Positions 5,274 to 9,566 of a DNA stretch of 9,566 bases are shown here, in pieces. The stretch's first letter is position 1, and each line of letters starts with the position of its first letter. Made by a program: the position numbers and the translations under genes. This DNA comes from Pseudomonadota bacterium. GTDB lineage: Bacteria > Desulfobacterota > GWC2-55-46 > JADFVP01. The notes under the pieces are model-generated. The model did no database searches. It had not been told where the DNA came from and saw nothing but the letters and a program-made list of their open reading frames with translations. The stretch covers positions 1 to 9,566 of the forward strand of contig JADFVP010000035.1 of the NCBI GenBank assembly GCA_015222595.1, given 5' to 3'.

Positions 5274-6800
5274 ATGAAAAAAAGACTCTTTGCGTTTCTC
5301 GTTGCCCTCACTCTGCTGCTCCCGTCCTTTGCCTTCTCTGCTACTGTCGAGTCCGGGCCGGGCAGCACAGAAAAGAGCGCCACAGAACTGATAGCAGAGG
5401 CCAAGGAGCTTAAGCGGGCCAAGCGATACGTGGACGCAGCTCATCTGTTCCTGCGCGCGGCAAAAAACTCCTCCGCCTCAAGCAGCATACGGCTCAGAAC
5501 AGAGGCTGCGACCATGTTCGGCTGGAGCGGCAAGTACGACCACGCCAAAGCCACCTACGCCTCTATCATTACCGAAGACCCGAAGAACCGGGGCGCACGA
5601 CTCGGACTTGCGCGCATCCACTCCTGGACAGGAGAGTACGACTTAGCCATTAAAGAATACGGGGCTGTCTTGCAAGACAGCCCCGGCAACACCTCGGCCC
5701 TTGTAGGCAGAGCGCGTGTACTGTCGTGGAAGGGCGATTACGAAAGCGCAATAGAGGGCTACGGGGCGATCATAAAGACGAACCCGGAGAACATCAGTGC
5801 GCTCGACGGTCTTGCGCGCACGCTCTGGTGGAGCGGCGAACACACTGAGTCGATAGAAGCGCTTGATAATATACTGACGTTAAAACCGGACAATAAAGAG
5901 GCACGCAGACTAAAGAGGCGCGTCAGTTGGGACGCAGGCCCAACGCTCTCGATAAAGGGTGCGCGGTCGAGCGACTCTGACTCTAACGAGATAGAATCGT
6001 TAAAGGCTATCGGGTACTTGAATCACAACAGAGTCGGCAAGCTCCATCTGACTCTGTCGCGCTACAACGTCAAGAGGCTTAGCGACAAAGGGCGGGCGAC
6101 GGTAGTAAAGCTCAAAGACTCGGTACGCGTTTCAAAGAAGGTGAAGGTCTCTGCATCAGTGTCAGCAGTGAACTCAGAGTCGGGCTCAATATCGAACTCT
6201 TACGTTACCGCAGGAGTACGCGCAGAGGCGAAGCTCGCTCGCAAGCTACGGGGTATCACCTCAATAAGCCGTTCGCCGTACCTCGACACCCCGCAACTTA
6301 TACGGAACAACATCAGGGTTACAAGCTACTCGGCAACCGCTATTCGAGACTTTAAAAGAACGACAGTGAGCGCAACAGCGGGCTACCGCGACTACTCCGA
6401 CTCGAACACCAGCTACCGCATAAAGGGCAACGTAGCGCGAACCATCATAAAGGAGCCGGACTACACTCTCACGATCGGCTACATTCCTGAGTACAGGGAT
6501 TTTTCGAAGAAGACCTTCAGCGGGTACTACAACCCGGGCAAGGTCTTCTCTAACGACCTCTACCTCAACATCAAGGGCTTCTTAAAAAACGACCGCCTGC
6601 TCTACTACGCAACCGCAACGGCAGGCATGCAGAACAGCACCAAGAGCGAGTTCACGGGAGCGCTCCGCGTTGGCGCGACTTACTATGTGAGGGAGAACCT
6701 GAGCGTGGAAGCAGAGGCGAAGTGGAGCAAGAGCGCCCTTGAGACCTCGACCGGTTACAGCAGTGAATCTTATAAGGCCGGACTCAACTACCTCTTTTAA
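5274..6800 (+). CDS. TPR plus outer-membrane beta-barrel protein, YaiO/PgaA-type exporter
   Basis: A 508-residue two-part envelope protein. It begins with a signal peptide (MKKRLFAFLVALTLLLPSFA, with cleavage near residue 22). Tetratricopeptide repeats follow from about 36 to 212; the clearest units (WSGKYDHAKATYASIITEDP, TGEYDLAIKEYGAVLQDSP, KGDYESAIEGYGAIIKTNP, SGEHTESIEALDNILTLKP) recur every 34 residues. From about 220 to the end the sequence alternates polar and hydrophobic residues in short strands and ends in NYLF, with the terminal Phe typical of BAM-assembled beta-barrels. This architecture matches YaiO-family proteins and, in principle, PgaA or AlgK-AlgE type exporters: periplasmic TPRs guide polymer to an outer-membrane pore. 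It sits 30 bases after the glycosyltransferase gene and 9 bases before the phosphatase-like gene. A perfect 26-bp palindrome lies inside the coding sequence at codons 129-138. Confidence 0.88.
   Translation: MKKRLFAFLVALTLLLPSFAFSATVESGPGSTEKSATELIAEAKELKRAKRYVDAAHLFLRAAKNSSASSSIRLRTEAATMFGWSGKYDHAKATYASIITEDPKNRGARLGLARIHSWTGEYDLAIKEYGAVLQDSPGNTSALVGRARVLSWKGDYESAIEGYGAIIKTNPENISALDGLARTLWWSGEHTESIEALDNILTLKPDNKEARRLKRRVSWDAGPTLSIKGARSSDSDSNEIESLKAIGYLNHNRVGKLHLTLSRYNVKRLSDKGRATVVKLKDSVRVSKKVKVSASVSAVNSESGSISNSYVTAGVRAEAKLARKLRGITSISRSPYLDTPQLIRNNIRVTSYSATAIRDFKRTTVSATAGYRDYSDSNTSYRIKGNVARTIIKEPDYTLTIGYIPEYRDFSKKTFSGYYNPGKVFSNDLYLNIKGFLKNDRLLYYATATAGMQNSTKSEFTGALRVGATYYVRENLSVEAEAKWSKSALETSTGYSSESYKAGLNYLF
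5660..5685. repeat. Perfect 26-bp palindrome inside the porin gene
   Basis: The left half CGGGGCTGTCTTG (5660-5672) is exactly reverse-complementary to the right half (5673-5685), with no mismatch. In RNA it gives an 11-bp GC-rich stem with a UGCA loop. It encodes residues GAVLQDSP of the third clear TPR. No T tract follows. The matching position in the next TPR repeat, 102 bases on, keeps TACGGGGC but not the palindrome. Confidence 0.9.
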
Positions 6801-6809
6801 GGAACTGAA

Positions 6810-7361
6810 ATGAGCACAGAGAAGAAGGTCTGGATCATAGTCGTAGTCTCGGTGGCGCTCTTCGCCTTCGGGCTCTACAACGTCTACAAACCCGACACCC
6901 TGCCGATGAGCTTCATTCGCGGAGACGTGCGAGAGATTACGCCCGGAGTGCTCGTGGGCCCGTACCCGACCGAGCGCGAGATAAAGAGGCTAAAGCGCAT
7001 AGGTGTCGTGGGGTTCGTGAACCTGATGGACGCGTCGAACCCGCTGGAGAAGGATCTTTTTAAGGCCGAAACAAAGGCCGCCGGAAAGTACGGCCTCCAG
7101 GTCGTAAACTTCCCGATGGGCATAATAAAACTGAACGGCAAGGCTAACAAGGCGACTGTGGCAAAGGCTGTAGAGAAGGCGCGGCAGTTGGCGGAAACGA
7201 CCGGCGTGCAAGAGTCCATTTACATCCACTGCTACCTCGGCAGGCACAGGGTCGGGGTCTTTGCAGAGGCATACCTTGCTGCGTACGGGAATACGACAGG
7301 CGAGAGCGAACCTGCCACAATTGTACCTACGAATAGAGCCGCACAACCCAAAAACCCGTAG
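6810..7361 (+). CDS. Membrane-anchored dual-specificity/tyrosine phosphatase-like protein
   Basis: A 183-residue protein with one N-terminal hydrophobic segment (about residues 7-25) behind a short MSTEKK tail. The positive residues lie before the helix, so the catalytic domain probably faces the periplasm. Residues 36-160 resemble the dual-specificity phosphatase fold: VREITPGVLVGPYPTEREI, then IGVVGFVNLMD, then the active-site loop HCYLGRHR (C141, R147), which fits the CX5R signature of cysteine phosphatases. The residue after R147 is Val rather than the usual Ser/Thr, and there is no Asp between residues 83 and 141, where the general acid usually lies. Activity may therefore be unusual or weak. 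The start is supported by AAGGA, which overlaps the stop of the porin gene, so translation is coupled. The substrate is unknown; a phosphorylated polymer, lipid carrier or envelope protein are possibilities. Confidence 0.8.
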   Translation: MSTEKKVWIIVVVSVALFAFGLYNVYKPDTLPMSFIRGDVREITPGVLVGPYPTEREIKRLKRIGVVGFVNLMDASNPLEKDLFKAETKAAGKYGLQVVNFPMGIIKLNGKANKATVAKAVEKARQLAETTGVQESIYIHCYLGRHRVGVFAEAYLAAYGNTTGESEPATIVPTNRAAQPKNP

Positions 7362-7389
7362 ACCGAAAACCATTACAATACGCTTGCAA

Positions 7390-7431
7390 TAGAAAAGCCC
7401 CTTCCGCTCTAGAGCGGAAGGGGCTTTTCTA
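7390..7431. terminator. Bidirectional Rho-independent terminator
   Basis: A perfect 42-bp palindrome centred between 7410 and 7411. Each arm carries AAAAGCCCC then TTCCGCTC, so either strand gives a long GC-rich stem followed by TTTT. It lies 28 bases after the phosphatase-like gene on the plus strand and 19 bases after htpG on the minus strand, so it can end both convergent transcripts. Confidence 0.93.
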
Positions 7432-7450
7432 AAACCTAAAAAAACAGAAC

Positions 7451-9382
7451 TCAGCTAGGCTCCACGGCACTACCGGCCATGATCTTGGCCACCCTGTTGA
7501 CAAATGCGGTCGAGTCCTTCGGCTTCGAACCCTCCAAGAGCAGGGCCTGGTCGTAAAGAACTTCAGTGTATTCTTTTAGAAGCTCGCTCTCGGCGTCGGC
7601 CTCTTGAAGAGCCGCCATCTTCTCCAGTAAAGGATGGGTAGCGTTTATCTCTAGCGTCTTTTTGTGCTCCGGTATATCCTGTCCCATGGACTTCAGCATC
7701 CGCTCCATGTTCGGGTCCATAGCGCCTTCGTCCGGCACAAGGCAGCAAGGCGAATCCTTTAGACGCGAAGAGACCCGCACTCCACCGATGTTCTCTTTAA
7801 GAGTCTCGGCTACCGAGCCAATAAGGCCCTTGAACTTCTCTTCAAGCTCCTTCTTCTCTTCAGTCTCTTCCTTATCTACGTTGAGGTCGCCCTTTATGAC
7901 AGATTTCAGCTTCTTGCCCTTGAACTCGACCCCGCCCATAATCATATCGTCTATATCATCGAGCAGAATCAGAACCTCAAGCCCCTTCTCGTTAAAGACT
8001 TCGAGGTACGGAGAGTTCTTGGCCTCTTCGATTGTAGTGGCGGTTATATAGAAGATCTCTTCTTGTCCCTCGCCCATGTCGCCTACATACTGCTCAAAGC
8101 TTCTGAGCGAGTCGCCCTCTGTCTTGGTGGACGCAAAGAGCAGCAGATCGGTTATAGCCTCTCTTCTTTCAAAGTCGAAGTGGAGCCCCTCTTTCAAGAG
8201 TCTGCCGTACTCCTTGTAGAACTTTACGTACCGGTCGTACTCTTTATCTTTAAGCTCTTTGAACCTGCCGAGCGCCTTCTTTGTGATGCTGTTCTTTATG
8301 ACATCGACCTGAGAGTTGTTCTGAAGCATCTCGCGCGATACGTTAAGAGGAAGATCAGACGAGTCCACTACGCCCTTTAGAAACCTCAGGTACTGCGGCA
8401 GAAGCTTCTCGCAGTGCTCCAGAATCTTGACCCTCTTCACATAGAGGGTGAGGCCCATCTGGTACTCCTTGTAAAGAATATCTACCGGACGGGTAGCCGG
8501 AACGAAGAGCAAACTCGTAAACTCCGAGGTTCCCTCTACGTTATAGTGGATGGTATCGGACGGGTCGGTATAGTCGTGAGAGATATGCTTGTAGAACTCG
8601 TTGTACTCGCTAGGCTCTATCTCGCTCTTGCTCTTTAGCCAGAGGGCCTTTTGCGAGTTCAGCGTCTCTTCCTCTGTAACCTTGACCTTCTCGCCCTCTG
8701 CTTCTTTGCCTTCTGCTTCTTTGCTATCCACTTCCTTCTCTACGTCCATAGCTATCGGATGCTCTATAAAGTCGGAGTACTTCTTTACAAGCCCGCGCAC
8801 CTCATAGTCGTCGAGGTACCCTTTTTCATCTTCCTTAATATGGAGAATTATCTCGGTGCCCTTGGTCTCCTTTTCAATGTCGTCGATGCTAAAGGAGCCG
8901 TCTGCCGTACTCTCCCACTTGATGCCGCTCTTGGAGTCTGCCCCGGCCTTTCTCGACAGGACCGTTACCGTGTCTGCAACTAAAAAAGTGGAGTAGAAGC
9001 CGACGCCGAACTGGCCGATAAGCTCAGGACTCTCCTTGCCCTTGCTCTCCTTAAGAGCCTCTATGAACTCCTTGGTCCCGGAGTGCGCTATCGTACCGAG
9101 TTCGGTTATCGCCTCGTCGCGGGTCATGCCGATGCCGTTATCGGCAATGGACAGAGTACCGGCCTCTTTGTCGATAGAGATCTTTATCTTGAACCCGCCC
9201 TCCCCGCCATCTTCAGATATCGCCGTATCGGTCAGAGACTCGAACCTAGCCTTGTCTATCGCATCGGAGGCATTAGAAATAAGCTCTCTTAAAAAAATCT
9301 CCTTGTGCGAATAGAGGGAGTGGATCATAAGGTCGAGCAGCTGGGTGGTTTCGGTCTTAAACTCCATTCTCTTCTCAGTCAT
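7451..9382 (-). CDS. htpG: Molecular chaperone HtpG (bacterial Hsp90)
   Basis: A full-length 643-residue Hsp90, an ATP-dependent dimeric cytoplasmic chaperone. The N-terminal GHKL ATPase domain shows LRELISNASDAIDKAR (E33 catalytic, N37 Mg/ATP), DNGIGM (D81, adenine contact) and IGQFGVGFYS (122-131). The middle domain has SSDLPLNVSREMLQ with R350, equivalent to the Arg that contacts the ATP gamma-phosphate. The C-terminal dimerisation domain includes MDPNMERMLKSMGQ and ends VAKIMAGSAVEPS. The linker between the N and middle domains (about 213-241) is somewhat longer and more charged than in E. coli HtpG and contains a duplicated KEAEG. The start is supported by GGAAGG 10 bases upstream; an ATG five codons later is an alternative. 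It is monocistronic and ends at the shared bidirectional terminator. Confidence 0.98.
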   Translation of the reverse strand: MTEKRMEFKTETTQLLDLMIHSLYSHKEIFLRELISNASDAIDKARFESLTDTAISEDGGEGGFKIKISIDKEAGTLSIADNGIGMTRDEAITELGTIAHSGTKEFIEALKESKGKESPELIGQFGVGFYSTFLVADTVTVLSRKAGADSKSGIKWESTADGSFSIDDIEKETKGTEIILHIKEDEKGYLDDYEVRGLVKKYSDFIEHPIAMDVEKEVDSKEAEGKEAEGEKVKVTEEETLNSQKALWLKSKSEIEPSEYNEFYKHISHDYTDPSDTIHYNVEGTSEFTSLLFVPATRPVDILYKEYQMGLTLYVKRVKILEHCEKLLPQYLRFLKGVVDSSDLPLNVSREMLQNNSQVDVIKNSITKKALGRFKELKDKEYDRYVKFYKEYGRLLKEGLHFDFERREAITDLLLFASTKTEGDSLRSFEQYVGDMGEGQEEIFYITATTIEEAKNSPYLEVFNEKGLEVLILLDDIDDMIMGGVEFKGKKLKSVIKGDLNVDKEETEEKKELEEKFKGLIGSVAETLKENIGGVRVSSRLKDSPCCLVPDEGAMDPNMERMLKSMGQDIPEHKKTLEINATHPLLEKMAALQEADAESELLKEYTEVLYDQALLLEGSKPKDSTAFVNRVAKIMAGSAVEPS

Positions 9383-9471
9383 CTCTTATATACCTTCCTT
9401 AAACTGTTCAGTACTGTAATTTTCTATTAATCTCGCTATTAAATCTGCCTCTTGCAGTGTTTCCAGAAGAT

Positions 9472-9500
9472 AATATAGGGCCGGGGAAGGGGTATGTCCA
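9472..9500 (-). promoter_or_regulatory. htpG promoter, sigma70 with sigma32-like overlap
   Basis: On the minus strand TGGACA (9500-9495, 5 of 6 matches to TTGACA), a 17-base spacer and TATATT (9477-9472, 5 of 6 matches to TATAAT) form a good sigma70 promoter. The same DNA reads CTGGACA, 14 bases, CCCTATAT, which resembles the heat-shock sigma32 form (CTTGAAA, 13-15 bases, CCCCATNT). The start would be near 9465, about 83 bases before the ATG. No CIRCE element is visible. Confidence 0.6.
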
Positions 9501-9507
9501 GAGTTCG

Positions 9508-9550
9508 GTGGTATATTTTGGGTTCGAACCCCTCGCAGGCAACAGAAATT
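9508..9550 (+). other. tRNA 3'-end-like fragment, possible decayed tRNA or attachment-site remnant
   Basis: The stretch TTCGGTGGTATA resembles a tRNA D-loop, and 14 bases further on GGGTTCGAACCCC resembles a T-arm, followed by CAGGCAACA, close to an acceptor end with CCA. The T-stem pairs at only 3 of 5 positions, and the anticodon arm and 5' acceptor strand are missing. It is not a working tRNA; resemblance by chance is possible. Confidence 0.2.
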
Positions 9551-9566
9551 AAGAGAGCCGCACCCC

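Noticed and set aside
7662..9314. Plus-strand open frames opposite htpG
   Set aside because: HtpG is unambiguous over the whole stretch; these are shadow frames.
9383..9470. CIRCE/HrcA operator upstream of htpG
   Set aside because: No TTAGCACTC with a matching GAGTGCTAA was found; only an 8-base palindrome CAGTACTG is present.
9441..9550. Intact tRNA spanning the htpG upstream region, from TGCCTCT pairing with CAGGCA
   Set aside because: The span is about 100 bases, the D-stem and anticodon stem cannot be formed, and the T-stem is only partly paired.
9494..9566. Open frame starting ATGTCC and running to the right edge on the plus strand, with a G-rich sequence before it
   Set aside because: The start overlaps the htpG -35 region and the G-rich sequence is too close to the ATG. 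The predicted peptide (LGSNPSQAT) is the kind produced by translating a tRNA T-arm. Only 24 codons are visible.

Overview
The window is a compact, moderately GC-rich stretch of bacterial chromosome. It carries three transcription units and no mobile element, CRISPR array or intact RNA gene that I can support. The organism is a Gram-negative (diderm) bacterium, because one gene encodes an outer-membrane beta-barrel protein with a signal peptide and a C-terminal aromatic residue. The split Mrp-type antiporter layout (E-F-G-MbhD/E-B) and the frequent ATA isoleucine codons would fit a Desulfobacterota-like or related deep lineage. That placement is inference; I cannot fix the taxon from the sequence.

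Region 1 (1-1968, minus strand) is the promoter-proximal part of an Mrp/Mnh multisubunit cation/proton antiporter operon. In transcription order it encodes MnhE, MnhF, MnhG, a fused MbhD-MbhE subunit, and MnhB, which runs off the left edge. A good sigma70 promoter (TTGACA, 17 bp, TATCTT) lies at 2064-2092. A hairpin followed by six T residues sits between mnhG and the MbhD/E gene and may attenuate the distal part of the operon.

Region 2 (1969-2336) is the divergent intergenic region. It holds the mnh promoter, a 7-bp inverted repeat, a weak forward promoter candidate and a pyrimidine-rich leader.

Region 3 (2337-7361, plus strand) is a tight four-gene operon: a membrane-anchored HEAT-repeat protein, a processive-type family 2 glycosyltransferase with membrane segments, a TPR plus beta-barrel outer-membrane protein of YaiO/PgaA type, and a membrane-anchored CX5R phosphatase-like protein. 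Together these look like a minimal synthase-dependent exopolysaccharide machine: polymerisation at the inner membrane, a cytoplasmic HEAT scaffold or regulator, export through a TPR-barrel porin, and a phosphatase-like protein probably facing the periplasm. This is the best candidate in the window for a poorly described system. Gene-internal RNA structure is also notable here, especially a perfect 26-bp palindrome inside the TPR-coding part of the porin gene.

Region 4 (7390-9566) starts with a perfect 42-bp palindrome that serves as a bidirectional terminator between the convergent exopolysaccharide operon and htpG (Hsp90, minus strand). The htpG gene has a promoter at 9472-9500 that can be read both as sigma70 and as sigma32-like. 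Upstream of it, at the right edge, is a tRNA 3'-end-like fragment.
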